The notes under the pieces: generated by a model
Told to the model about the DNA's origin: nothing
The model's input: only the letters and a program-made list of their open reading frames with translations
Databases searched by the model: none
Position numbers and translations under genes: made by a program
From: an uncultured Actinomycetes bacterium
GTDB lineage: Bacteria; Actinomycetota; Actinomycetes; Nanopelagicales; Nanopelagicaceae
Direction of reading: 5' to 3'
Assembly (NCBI GenBank): GCA_937876245.1
Contig: CALEGP010000038.1
Location: 149,933 to 213,932 of the forward strand
DNA length: 64,000 nucleotides
In this document: piece after piece, positions 55,432-63,742 of the stretch
How the letters are laid out: each line of letters opens with the position of its first letter
Numbering within the stretch: position 1 is the first letter of the stretch

Positions 55432-56423
55432 CCCCCACGCCACTAAAGTTCTATCAGATTGGCAGTTTTGCAGTAGGCAATCGGCTCGTTACAGCTGATG
55501 AGAGGTCTAACCAATCAGATCCAGAGCGAACAAACGCATTAACATCTGGGCATCGAGCTTGCCAGGGGTGCGGTGAAGCTCTAGGTGCACGATATGCCCT
55601 TGATATGGCAATGCGCGCAACTAATGACCAAATAATTGCAGTGAATGCAACTGGGTGCTTGGAAGTATTTTCCACTCCTTATCCGGAAAGCTCATGGCGA
55701 ATTGCGTGGCTGCACTCACTCTTTGGAAATGCCCCTGCAGTTGCTTCAGGAGTTGCTGCGGCGCTGCGCGCCAAAGGGAAAACGGATATTCGCGTAGTTG
55801 GGCAAGGCGGGGATGGCGCGAGCGTTGATATCGGATTCGGTGCATTATCCGGAATGTTCGAACGCAATGACGATGTTCTATATATTTGTTATGACAATGA
55901 GGCTTATATGAATACCGGAGTTCAGCGTTCCGGTGCAACGCCACCAGCTGCTCGTACGGCAACGACACAAGCCGTGGGCGAAACTCCGGGAAATGTTTTC
56001 GGTCAGGGAAAGTTTTTACCGCGCATAGCTATGGCGCATGAGATTCCATACGTCGCGACTGCATCAATTTCAGACTTGCGAGATCTAGAGGCAAAAGTTC
56101 TTCGTGCTATGGAATTTCGCGGAGCTCGCTATTTGCATATATTTGTTCCCTGCCCATTGGGATGGGGATCTGCTTCGTGTGACACGATAAAAATTGCCAG
56201 ACTTGCTACGCAATCTGGGCTATTCCCGCTATTTGAGGCCGTTAACGGGGAGTTGATTACCTCGACTCCGATTCGCAAGAAGGTTCAAGTCGAAGAGTAT
56301 CTGAAACTACAGGGAAGGTACGCCCACCTATTTTCACCAACTCGACGGGATGATGTGATCGCAAATTTGCAAAGGATCGCTGATCGAAACATCGATCGAT
56401 ATAACTTGATGGGAGCAGAGTGA
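55428..56423 (+). CDS. porB: 2-oxoacid:ferredoxin oxidoreductase, beta subunit
   Basis: TPP- and [4Fe-4S]-binding beta subunit, 331 aa. HRACQGCGEALGARYAL supplies two cluster cysteines, with NATGCLEVF a third and the WGSASCD cysteine the fourth. TPP binding is shown by GQGGDGASVDIGFGALSGMFERNDDVLYICYDNEAYMNTGVQ. The enzyme cleaves a 2-oxoacid to acyl-CoA and CO2, reducing ferredoxin. Such enzymes are usually oxygen sensitive, which makes their presence next to an aa3 chain noteworthy. The stop overlaps the following ATG (TGATG). Confidence 0.93.
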   Translation: MTPTPLKFYQIGSFAVGNRLVTADERSNQSDPERTNALTSGHRACQGCGEALGARYALDMAMRATNDQIIAVNATGCLEVFSTPYPESSWRIAWLHSLFGNAPAVASGVAAALRAKGKTDIRVVGQGGDGASVDIGFGALSGMFERNDDVLYICYDNEAYMNTGVQRSGATPPAARTATTQAVGETPGNVFGQGKFLPRIAMAHEIPYVATASISDLRDLEAKVLRAMEFRGARYLHIFVPCPLGWGSASCDTIKIARLATQSGLFPLFEAVNGELITSTPIRKKVQVEEYLKLQGRYAHLFSPTRRDDVIANLQRIADRNIDRYNLMGAE

Positions 56424-58039
56424 TGGAAAGACCATTCGCAATTACTTTAGGCGTTGGCTCGAGTCTTGCCAATCACACTGGGTCTTGGCGCGTAGAGCAT
56501 CCGGAGTATGTACATCGAATGCCTCCATGTAACGCGGCTTGTCCAGCAGGCGAAAATATCCAGAATTGGTTATACATCGCCGAGGACGGGTCATATGAGC
56601 CAGCATGGCAAGAATTGATAAAGGAAAATCCCTTTCCAGCGATCATGGGCCGGGTTTGTTATCACCCATGTGAAAATGTTTGCAATCGTGGCGAATTAGA
56701 CGAGGCCGTCGGGATCAATTCGATAGAAAGGTTTTTGGGGGACTACGCGATAGAGCACGGTTGGAGAATACCCGGCCCAACTAGTGAATCTGGTTTCAAA
56801 GTTTTAGTTGTCGGTGCAGGACCAGCTGGTTTATCTGCTGCTTACCATTTGAGGAGGTCGGGACATGCCGTAGTTATAAAAGATGCCACACATGCCCCGG
56901 GCGGAATGATGCGATACGGAATCCCAAAGTATCGCCTTCCTCGGGAAATTTTGGATGCTGAAATCGATCGAATCGCTGGAATGGGTGTGCAATTTCAACT
57001 CAATACGAGAGTAGAAGATGTCCATGATGAAATGGATTCTTTCGACGCCGTCTTTCTCGCAATTGGAGCGCAGTTAAGTAAGCGAGCATATATTCCTGCC
57101 GGGGAGAGTGCGAAAATTCTTGATGCCATATCGGTTCTGAGCGACGTAGAGAATGGAACGCCTCCTTCGCTTGGCAGGCGCGTTGTTATTTATGGCGGTG
57201 GCAATACTGCAATGGATGTTGCGAGAACTGCCAAACGTCTTGGAGCCGATGAGGCGATAATTGTTTATCGCCGGACGCGAGATAAAGCTCCGGCCAATGA
57301 TGTCGAAGTTACCGAGGCGCTAGAGGAAGGCATTCTTATCAAGTGGCTTTCCACTGTCAGTAATATGGATGGCGAGAAATTAACGGTGGAGAAGATGGAG
57401 TTGGACGAGAGAGGATTTCCGCAGCCCACTGGGGAATTTGAAGACCTAGAGGCAGATTCATTGATTCTGGCCCTAGGTCAGGAAGTTGATTTTTCACTAC
57501 TGGGAAATAGTGCGGATCTAGATGTTACAAATGGAACTATTGCTGTCGATAGGGCAATGATGACATCACACCCCGGTATTTTTGCTGGGGGTGACATGGT
57601 TTTCGCGGACCGCACTGTGACAACGAGTATCGGGCACGGCAAGAAAGCTGCTCGCAATATTGACGCTTGGTTACGTGGCTCTGATTTCAAGTCGAGTGAG
57701 GAAAAAGTTCCTGTGACAATAGATGAGCTAAATACTTGGTATTACACGGATGCTCCTCATGTAATCAGTGAAAAATTGGAGGCCGCTCGACGCGTACAGG
57801 ATTTCAGTGAGATTGTTAAAGGATTAGATGAGTCGACTGCCTTATATGAAGCACGGCGTTGCATGTCGTGTGGAAATTGCTTCGAGTGCGATAACTGCTT
57901 CGGAGTTTGTCCGGATAATGCGATAAAGAGGCTCGGGCCAGGATTGGGATATGAAATTGATTTGGATTATTGCAAGGGATGTGGAATCTGTGTTTCAGAA
58001 TGTCCTGCGAGTGCACTCCAAATGTTTCCGGATGCCTAG
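56423..58039 (+). CDS. GltD-like FAD oxidoreductase fused to 2[4Fe-4S] ferredoxin
   Basis: 538-aa fusion. The N-terminal GltD-like cluster domain is PPCNAACPAGENI and RVCYHPCENVCNRG. Next come the FAD site VVGAGPAGLSAAYHLRRSGH, the NAD(P) site IYGGGNTAMDVARTAKRLGADEAIIVYRRTRDKAPA, and FAGGDMVFADRTVTTSIGHGKKAARNID. The C-terminal ferredoxin has CMSCGNCFECDNCFGVCP and CKGCGICVSECP. It probably replaces the delta (ferredoxin) subunit of the preceding oxidoreductase and passes electrons to NAD(P)+; this direction is inference. Start ATG 56423, GGGAG upstream. Confidence 0.9.
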   Translation: MERPFAITLGVGSSLANHTGSWRVEHPEYVHRMPPCNAACPAGENIQNWLYIAEDGSYEPAWQELIKENPFPAIMGRVCYHPCENVCNRGELDEAVGINSIERFLGDYAIEHGWRIPGPTSESGFKVLVVGAGPAGLSAAYHLRRSGHAVVIKDATHAPGGMMRYGIPKYRLPREILDAEIDRIAGMGVQFQLNTRVEDVHDEMDSFDAVFLAIGAQLSKRAYIPAGESAKILDAISVLSDVENGTPPSLGRRVVIYGGGNTAMDVARTAKRLGADEAIIVYRRTRDKAPANDVEVTEALEEGILIKWLSTVSNMDGEKLTVEKMELDERGFPQPTGEFEDLEADSLILALGQEVDFSLLGNSADLDVTNGTIAVDRAMMTSHPGIFAGGDMVFADRTVTTSIGHGKKAARNIDAWLRGSDFKSSEEKVPVTIDELNTWYYTDAPHVISEKLEAARRVQDFSEIVKGLDESTALYEARRCMSCGNCFECDNCFGVCPDNAIKRLGPGLGYEIDLDYCKGCGICVSECPASALQMFPDA

Positions 58040-58066
58040 ATTACTTAATTCTGGACAGGTTCTGGG

Positions 58067-58072
58067 TATATT
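58067..58072 (+). promoter_or_regulatory. -10 box for leaderless GNAT gene
   Basis: TATATT followed by 6 nt (tctgcc) and ATG 58079. Confidence 0.6.
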
Positions 58073-58078
58073 TCTGCC

Positions 58079-58534
58079 ATGCCTTTGATTCGGGAGCTAA
58101 AAGAGAGTGACAAACTTGCTTGGTCAAAACTTTGGGACGGCTATCTGTTGTTTTATGAGACAGAACTTTCCGCCGAACAGAGTGGGTTAACTTGGAAGCG
58201 TTTATTGGATTCGAACTTCAATATGTATGGACTTGTGGCAGAAGTTGATGGGGTAGTACTAGGTATTACGCACTATTCTTTTCAGAACTCTACTTGGGCG
58301 CCAGTTAACCACTGTTACCTCGAGGATCTTTTCGTCGCAACTAATTCGCGAGGTCAAGGTCTAGGCCGCTTGTTAATCGAAGGGGTGAAGAAAGTTGCAA
58401 TAGTCGCGGGATCTTCTAGGCTTTATTGGAATACAGATTCTACAAATGCTACTGCTCGTAAACTCTACGACTCTTATACCCATGACTCGGGAAAAGTTCA
58501 GTATCGGATTCCACTTTCACCGAACGATCCATAA
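58079..58534 (+). CDS. GNAT family N-acetyltransferase
   Basis: 151-aa acetyl-CoA-dependent acyltransferase. The pyrophosphate-binding motif A is RGQGLGRLLIEG, preceded by LEDLFVATNSRG; the N-terminal LIRELKESDKLAWSKLWDGYLLFYE and the YWNTDSTNATARKLYDSY tail resemble the small GNATs of amino or polyamine acetylation. Substrate unknown. Own leaderless promoter 39 nt after the fusion gene. Confidence 0.9.
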   Translation: MPLIRELKESDKLAWSKLWDGYLLFYETELSAEQSGLTWKRLLDSNFNMYGLVAEVDGVVLGITHYSFQNSTWAPVNHCYLEDLFVATNSRGQGLGRLLIEGVKKVAIVAGSSRLYWNTDSTNATARKLYDSYTHDSGKVQYRIPLSPNDP

Positions 58535-58571
58535 AGATCAAAGCCCTTAACTGGAGCATGAAAAACGTAGG

Positions 58572-59996
58572 TTAACTAGGAAATTGACCGCCCAACTTCT
58601 TGTGAATTGCGCTGCTCATCTGGTTCATGCCAATAATCTCAACTTTTTTGTTGTGGTGTGCGTATTTGTTTGTTATCGCATCGAGAGCCGCAACCGATGA
58701 GGCATCCCAAATATGAGCGTCAGAGAAATCGATGGTCACCTGGTCCGCGACTGTGTTGTAATCAAATTGATAGTACAAATCATTGCTGCTCGCAAAGAAG
58801 AGTTCACCATAAACGCGATACTCCATTATTCCGGAGTCGGGGTTGAGTTGGCCCTCGACTTCAACGACGTGAGCCACACGTCTGACGAAGAGCACTGCCT
58901 CAATAAATACCCCAGCGATTACGCCATAGGCAAGATTATGAGTTATGACTACAACGATTACTGTACAAACCATTACGAAAGTTTCACTCTTAGGCATTCT
59001 CTTTAAAGTAGCTGGTGCCATTGAGTGCCAATCAAAAGTTAAGAAAGAAACCATAAACATGACTGCCACCAGGGCAGCCATCGGGATGACTGATACTAAA
59101 TCCCCAGCAGATACGACTAGAAGTAGAAGGAAGACACCGGCAAGAAATGTAGAGAGCCTGGTGCGAGCACCAGATGCTTTTACGTTGATCATCGTTTGAC
59201 CTATCATCGCGCAGCCACCCATGCCGCCAAAGAGGCCGGTAACTATATTGGCAATTCCCTGACCAGCGGATTCTCTAACTTTGTTTGACTTTGTATCAGT
59301 TATGTCGTCGACCAGTTTAGCGGTCAACAGAGACTCGATTAAGCCCACCATGGCGATTCCCATCGCGAAGGGTGCGATTACTGACAAAGTCTTCAAAGTG
59401 AATGGAACCGAAGGAATACCAAAAATCGGGAATCCAGAGGGAAGCTCGCCTTCGTCGCCGACTGTTGGTATAGAAATATTTGTGAAATAAGTCAAGGCGG
59501 TGATGGCAAATATTGCAATCAGGGGAGCAGGGATAGTTTTGGTCAATCTTGGTGCAAGAACAATGATTCCCAAACCGAGTCCAGTCAACCACCAAACGGA
59601 AAACGTCCTACCGAGCAAGTGTGGAAGTTGAGCGGAGAAAATCAAAATACCCAAGGAATTAACAAATCCGACCATTACGCTTCTCGGAATAAATCGCATT
59701 AACTTAACTACGCCAATAAATGCCAGAACGATCTGGATAATGCCACCTAGAATTACCGCTGCAACCAAGTATTCGATGCCATGGGATTTAACCAATGGCG
59801 CTATTACGAGCGCTATTGCGCCGGTAGCTGCCGAAATCATTGCCCGTCTTCCGCCAGTGATTGAGATGGTGACGGCCATAGTGAAGGAAGCGAATAGACC
59901 AACTTTTGGATCTACGCCTGCAAGAATCGAAAACGAAATCGCCTCTGGGATTAAAGCAAGGGCAACAACTAACCCTGCCAAGATTTCAGTAATCAA
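58572..59996 (-). CDS. SulP/SLC26 family anion transporter with STAS domain
   Basis: Membrane transporter for sulfate, bicarbonate or related anions. ITEILAGLVVALALIPEAISFSILAGVDPKVGLFASF is the SulP signature. About 10-12 helices lie within residues 1-375, followed by a C-terminal STAS domain (about 385-470, DQVTIDFSDAHIWDASSVAALDAI). The start is uncertain: the ORF-track TTG 59996 has only a poor AAGAGA site. The frame is open for 18 more codons upstream with family-like sequence (LRNELHIPNPFNF) but no ATG, GTG or TTG. The substrate is not assignable. Confidence 0.88.
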   Translation of the reverse strand: MITEILAGLVVALALIPEAISFSILAGVDPKVGLFASFTMAVTISITGGRRAMISAATGAIALVIAPLVKSHGIEYLVAAVILGGIIQIVLAFIGVVKLMRFIPRSVMVGFVNSLGILIFSAQLPHLLGRTFSVWWLTGLGLGIIVLAPRLTKTIPAPLIAIFAITALTYFTNISIPTVGDEGELPSGFPIFGIPSVPFTLKTLSVIAPFAMGIAMVGLIESLLTAKLVDDITDTKSNKVRESAGQGIANIVTGLFGGMGGCAMIGQTMINVKASGARTRLSTFLAGVFLLLLVVSAGDLVSVIPMAALVAVMFMVSFLTFDWHSMAPATLKRMPKSETFVMVCTVIVVVITHNLAYGVIAGVFIEAVLFVRRVAHVVEVEGQLNPDSGIMEYRVYGELFFASSNDLYYQFDYNTVADQVTIDFSDAHIWDASSVAALDAITNKYAHHNKKVEIIGMNQMSSAIHKKLGGQFPS

Positions 59997-60074
59997 AATT
60001 CTCTTAGTGAAATTAAATGGATTAGGAATGTGCAGCTCGTTTCGTAGGTTTTAAATCAAATCAACAGAAGTGAA

Positions 60075-60986
60075 TCACTTGCCAGTAAGTCTAACACCGG
60101 TAGCCTGCTCGAATCGCTCCTCAATCTCCTCCGGATTTGGGAAGTCTCTTCGCCAGCGGTTTTCATGAAGTTTTTCAGCAAGCATTTCCTTGTCAAAGAA
60201 GTTTCTAATTATTTCTTCATCTTTAATATTGAGAAAATCGAGCAATTTTGCATAGGAATTTTCCCGGTCGTGAATAATCAGATCTTCTAATTTAAGTATG
60301 AATTTCTGTTCCTCTGGAATTTGCACCATTGAAGCCTCGGCCATCGATGTGCGACGTAGCCACCATGCCATTGCACTATCAAAGTCGTTGGGTCCCCATG
60401 GCTCGCGAATTACCGAAGCAATAGTGTCTAATGGGTTGCGTTGCATCTCGATAAATTTTGCGCCTGGTAAAAGTCTATAAATAGAGCTGGCATGCATAAT
60501 ATTTGGTGGACTAGTGTCCATCCAGTTAGGTTCGCCGAGGTACTGTCTCTGAGCGTTGACAAACCCGTAAAAAAATTGGCGACTTGCCCCTTCGAGATCT
60601 TGGCTTGCCCCATCGTGTAACTCGCGAAGTAGGATCTTGATTTTCTTTTTGGATATACCCAAATGCAATCCACTATCCTGGTCAAGCCTATTTTTTCTCT
60701 CATACCATTCGTTGAGCATCTTTCCGGAAAATTTCTTTAGTCTTGGCTCATACTTACCAAGTGGCATAAAGTGGAGATAAAGCCGGCTCTTTTTGGAAAT
60801 CTCTTGACTAGAAAAATCTCTCATTCCGAAGGCGAGATCGGTCAGCGAGAATACATCCGTCAAAAATTTTATCTCATATGGCTTGCCGCATTTAATCTTT
60901 GAGTGCCTACCGAGCAATTTTCCTACGATAGTTGTACCGCTTCTTCCTGTGCCTCCAGAAAAAATGGGCAAAAAAGAGTCATTCAT
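60075..60986 (-). CDS. sulfotransferase family protein
   Basis: PAPS-dependent sulfotransferase fold of 303 aa. The 5'-phosphosulfate loop is FSGGTGRSGTTIVGKLLGRHSKI near the N-terminus, and the 3'-phosphate motif is IEMQRNPLDTIASVIREPWG. Acceptor probably a carbohydrate or lipid of the cell surface, but this is not determined. ATG 60986 is preceded by TATTTT with a 6-nt gap. It starts the region of accessory character. Confidence 0.83.
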   Translation of the reverse strand: MNDSFLPIFSGGTGRSGTTIVGKLLGRHSKIKCGKPYEIKFLTDVFSLTDLAFGMRDFSSQEISKKSRLYLHFMPLGKYEPRLKKFSGKMLNEWYERKNRLDQDSGLHLGISKKKIKILLRELHDGASQDLEGASRQFFYGFVNAQRQYLGEPNWMDTSPPNIMHASSIYRLLPGAKFIEMQRNPLDTIASVIREPWGPNDFDSAMAWWLRRTSMAEASMVQIPEEQKFILKLEDLIIHDRENSYAKLLDFLNIKDEEIIRNFFDKEMLAEKLHENRWRRDFPNPEEIEERFEQATGVRLTGK

Positions 60987-60992
60987 AAGCAG

Positions 60993-60998
60993 AAAATA
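60993..60998 (-). promoter_or_regulatory. -10 box for leaderless sulfotransferase gene
   Basis: Minus strand TATTTT, 6 nt (ctgctt) before ATG 60986. Confidence 0.55.
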
Positions 60999-61119
60999 TC
61001 GTGCTCGAGGGTAAGCACCAAGGACCTAAACGTTGTGTTCTCCAACAATCGAAGATATTGCGGCCCAATGCTGACTATGTACTCAATTTTCAGCGGATAC
61101 GGAGAACTACTTTCTGATA

Positions 61120-61125
61120 TAAAAT
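61120..61125 (+). promoter_or_regulatory. -10 box for leaderless SDR gene
   Basis: TAAAAT followed by 6 nt (ttggtc) and ATG 61132, supporting that start over the ORF-track TTG 61126. Confidence 0.55.
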
Positions 61126-61131
61126 TTGGTC

Positions 61132-61917
61132 ATGAGCAATGAATCGAATTTAGCTAGGACAGCGCTTATTACAGGGGCAGGGAATTCGAAGGGGATCGGT
61201 TTCGCAACAGCGAAAGCGTTGGGATTACTTGGTTATCGAATTGGGATTACTTCGACTAGTGATCGAATTCGGGATCGTGTGAAAGAGTTGGAAATTTCGG
61301 GTATCGAAGCATTTGGTTACGTTGCTGATTTAACATTCGAAGAAGAGGCAGAGGCTCTGGTCAATGCCGTTGTTGAACGTTTTAACTCGCTGGACGTCTT
61401 GGTTAACAATGCAGGAATGACAAGCATTAGCGATCCGGCGGAAGACGGTGAAGGCCCGCTGGAGAATTACACGTTACCTAGTTGGCAATTAGCCATTTCG
61501 CGAAATTTGGACACGACAATGTTAGCCAGTAAGGCGGCTATGCCATTTCTCAAGAAGAGTGCAGCCGGCAGAGTTATAAATGTTGCAAGCGCTACCGGCC
61601 CAGTTTTGGTGATGCGAGATACGGTTGCATATGCGACCGCAAAGACAGCACTGATAGGTTTCACGAGAGCCGTCGCCCTAGATTATGCGCACTTTCCTTT
61701 GACGGTAAATGCCGTTGCCCCTGGTTGGATAGCAAGTTCGACTGACTCCGAGCACGAGATTCGCCAAGGTGCAGCTGTCCCGATGAGGCGTCGTGGAACT
61801 TCCGATGAAGTGGCGAGCGCAATCGTTTGGCTGTCCAGTCCTGGTGCTTCTTACATTACGGGACAGTGCATAGTTTTGGACGGTGGTAATGCTTTACCTG
61901 AAGAACGTGACAGCTAA
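61132..61917 (+). CDS. short-chain dehydrogenase/reductase (FabG-like)
   Basis: Classical SDR of 261 aa. Cofactor motif TGAGNSKGIGFATAKALG, NNAGMTS, catalytic Ser in NVASATGPV, YATAK (Tyr and Lys) and the C-terminal YITGQCIVLDGGNAL are present. The cofactor loop has Ser/Asn and TSTSDR after beta-2, suggesting NADP. Similar to 3-oxoacyl-ACP reductase-like enzymes, but the substrate is unknown. Divergent from the sulfotransferase gene. Confidence 0.9.
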   Translation: MSNESNLARTALITGAGNSKGIGFATAKALGLLGYRIGITSTSDRIRDRVKELEISGIEAFGYVADLTFEEEAEALVNAVVERFNSLDVLVNNAGMTSISDPAEDGEGPLENYTLPSWQLAISRNLDTTMLASKAAMPFLKKSAAGRVINVASATGPVLVMRDTVAYATAKTALIGFTRAVALDYAHFPLTVNAVAPGWIASSTDSEHEIRQGAAVPMRRRGTSDEVASAIVWLSSPGASYITGQCIVLDGGNALPEERDS

Positions 61918-62011
61918 TGAATCGTATTTTCAAAAGGCGTAGCAATTTTGGCAAGAATGGTCTCAAAAGTTTTTAGTAAAGTACGAAAATAGAAAGATTC
62001 GAAGTAAAAGG

Positions 62012-62060
62012 TGGATTGTGACGGGTTCGAGCCTACGACCTCAGCCTCTTCTCTTTCGAG
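62012..62060 (-). pseudogene. degenerate tRNA 3'-half fragment
   Basis: The minus strand contains GAGGTCGTAGGCTCGAACCCGTCACAATCCACC, which matches the variable loop, T-arm and acceptor 3' strand of a tRNA. The T-stem is mispaired and no matching 5' half is found. It also resembles the sequence left when elements recombine at tRNA ends. The identity of the parent tRNA is unclear. Confidence 0.35.
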
Positions 62061-62061
62061 T

Positions 62062-62241
62062 GTGCGTATGTTCTCACCAGAGCCTGTCCCACGAGAGTTG
62101 ATCGAGATTGCAGTTAGGAGTGCCAATACTGCACCACGCCCTTATATTTTTTTCCCAGTTGGCTATTTAGCTGAAGATTGCACCGTGCCGGATCTAGAAC
62201 GAAAAGAACTCAGCAAGATTTTGAAGATATATTATCTATGA
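62062..62241 (+). pseudogene. internally deleted nitroreductase remnant
   Basis: Part of the ORF-track 76-aa frame. The beginning, VRMFSPEPVPRELIEIAVRSANTAP, matches the N-terminus of FMN nitroreductases. The end, FFPVGYLAEDCTVPDLERKELSKIL, matches their C-terminus. The 150 or so residues between, including most FMN contacts, are missing in-frame. The left end abuts the tRNA-like fragment. Very unlikely to be an active enzyme. Confidence 0.65.
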
Positions 62242-62339
62242 TGATCTTCTCGCAGCGCACAGGCTCGTTTAGGCGCAAATCTGGAGCTATCGGCGAGAGA
62301 TAGCTAGAAAAGACTGGTAGATACTCACCCTAAAAAAAC

Positions 62340-62345
62340 TACAAT
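62340..62345 (+). promoter_or_regulatory. -10 box for the secreted metallopeptidase-like gene
   Basis: TACAAT followed by 6 nt (caatgt) and ATG 62352. Confidence 0.6.
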
Positions 62346-62351
62346 CAATGT

Positions 62352-63482
62352 ATGAAACCACGAATAATAGGAGTTTTGGCCATTCTCACCTTATCCATAA
62401 GTGCTACCGCTATGCCAGTAAGTGCTGCAGTCAAAGTAGGAGCAAAGTGCAAAGTAGTTGGGCAAATAAAAGCGAAGAATAGTAAGGAATTTATTTGCAT
62501 AGCCAAAGGTAAGAAGTTGGTCTGGAGTAAAGATAAAACGGTGAAAAAAGTAGTTCCTCAAGTAACACCAACACCAACACCAACGACAGCACAGGCCAGT
62601 TTTTCATTCAAATACAACATTGATAAGAGCGTGCCTAAAGATTATGCGATTAAGTTCAGAGATACTATGAAAATTTTGGGCGAAGTAATTCCTATAGATT
62701 CGAAGATAGGCGAAAATGCCGAAATATCAAAGGAGTCAGGGAATCCTTTCATGAATATTTATGTGGCGAGGGAGGGAGCGAATGCGTGGCCAGTTACTGT
62801 CACTCGACACGGAGAGAATTGCATATGTGGTAATGGGCGAGAGACCTGGATGAATTTAACACTCTACAACTATGACATTGAGAGCAACAACGTTAGCTTT
62901 CTCGATGGATTGGTCGCACATGAGTACTTCCATGTGTATCAGAAATCACTGTCAAAAGATGTTCTGCGACCTAAATGGCTGACTGAGGGTACAGCTACTG
63001 CCATATCAGATCTGTATACGAATCAGTATTACGGTCAATGGGATTTGGAGTGGAAAATTCAGAATGATTCGTCAAAGTTCATTTTTACTAATCCTAAGTT
63101 ATTTGAAAAATTTGAGTCATCAGAAGAAGACTCCACAGGAAAGGCGATGGATAGTAATTACGGCAGCTCAGTATTTATGGTTTTAGCCTTGGTGAAGGAA
63201 TTGCAGAAACAGGGAATCTCCGAGCAGAGAGCTTTTGAAATGGTATTCAAAGATTTTTGGGTTGAGAATGCTCAGTTACCCCAGTTTATTGAGCTAGATG
63301 GTGGCAACGAAAAGAACGCTGTAGATTGGCAAAAAACATTTAAATCTCTCTTTAAAATGGATGTAAAGACCTTTTACGCACACTTACAAAGTGAGTATTC
63401 TCTTACAGATTACAAGGCAGACTACAAAAAGGTACTCCCAAGTAAGTCTTTAAAAATCCAAGATATCTTCGTAAGCAAGTAG
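62352..63482 (+). CDS. secreted protein with HEXXH metallopeptidase-like motif
   Basis: 376-aa exported protein. A signal peptide (MKPRIIGVLAILTLSISATAMPVSAA) is followed by a small two-cysteine module (GAKCKVVGQIKAKNSKEFICIAKGKKLVWS, about 30-60) shared with the next gene. A Thr/Pro linker (VTPTPTPTTAQ) and a large C-terminal domain follow. In that domain LVAHEYFHVYQKS gives HEXXH and the following EGTATAISDLY supplies a likely third zinc ligand (gluzincin-type). No known peptidase family is recognised with confidence. CICGNG around 158-162 may form a disulfide. Leaderless start. Confidence 0.75.
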   Translation: MKPRIIGVLAILTLSISATAMPVSAAVKVGAKCKVVGQIKAKNSKEFICIAKGKKLVWSKDKTVKKVVPQVTPTPTPTTAQASFSFKYNIDKSVPKDYAIKFRDTMKILGEVIPIDSKIGENAEISKESGNPFMNIYVAREGANAWPVTVTRHGENCICGNGRETWMNLTLYNYDIESNNVSFLDGLVAHEYFHVYQKSLSKDVLRPKWLTEGTATAISDLYTNQYYGQWDLEWKIQNDSSKFIFTNPKLFEKFESSEEDSTGKAMDSNYGSSVFMVLALVKELQKQGISEQRAFEMVFKDFWVENAQLPQFIELDGGNEKNAVDWQKTFKSLFKMDVKTFYAHLQSEYSLTDYKADYKKVLPSKSLKIQDIFVSK

Positions 63483-63515
63483 CACCTGCGTAATTAAGGT
63501 TCAGTTTTATACTAG

Positions 63516-63563
63516 TGGACGATACTGGGATCGAACCAGTGACCCCCACAATGTCAATCTGTC
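63516..63563 (-). pseudogene. tRNA-Val(GAC)-like 3'-half fragment
   Basis: The minus strand reads TTGACAT-TGTGGGGGTC-ACTGG-TTCGATC-CCAGT-ATCGTCCA. This is an anticodon loop with GAC, a variable loop, a perfect 5-bp T-stem with a good T-loop, and an acceptor strand. The expected 5' half (acceptor partner GGACGAT, D-arm) is not found upstream, and the 5' anticodon stem does not pair fully. Either a remnant or an attachment-site copy of a tRNA gene elsewhere. Confidence 0.65.
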
Positions 63564-63730
63564 TCGGTAAGTTTTTCAGCGTGTTGTCCAGTGCATTACG
63601 TTCAAACTTCTTGCTTATTTACGCGTGAAATACTTTCTCGGACTTAGACGATACCCGATGGAAAGTAGCAAGAAAGTAGCAAGAGATAGCTAGGAAAGGC
63701 AAAGGGGGTAGACAATGCACCTTAAAAAAC
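63564..63730. other. non-coding spacer in the duplicated-gene region
   Basis: No gene is seen. From about 63684 onward the sequence (GAGATAGCTAGGAAAGG... then CTTAAAAAACTATTATCAACG) repeats the leader of the previous secreted-protein gene (from about 62295: GAGATAGCTAGAAAAGA...). The duplication therefore includes about 60 nt of upstream DNA. Confidence 0.6.
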
Positions 63731-63736
63731 TATTAT
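63731..63736 (+). promoter_or_regulatory. -10 box for the second secreted-protein gene
   Basis: TATTAT followed by 6 nt (caacgt) and ATG 63743, matching the layout of its paralogue at 62340. Confidence 0.55.
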
Positions 63737-63742
63737 CAACGT

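Noticed and set aside
61914-62126. 70-aa minus-strand frame containing LEREEAEVVGSNP
   Set aside because: The translation comes from reading through tRNA-like sequence; such frames are common false calls beside tRNA genes and remnants.
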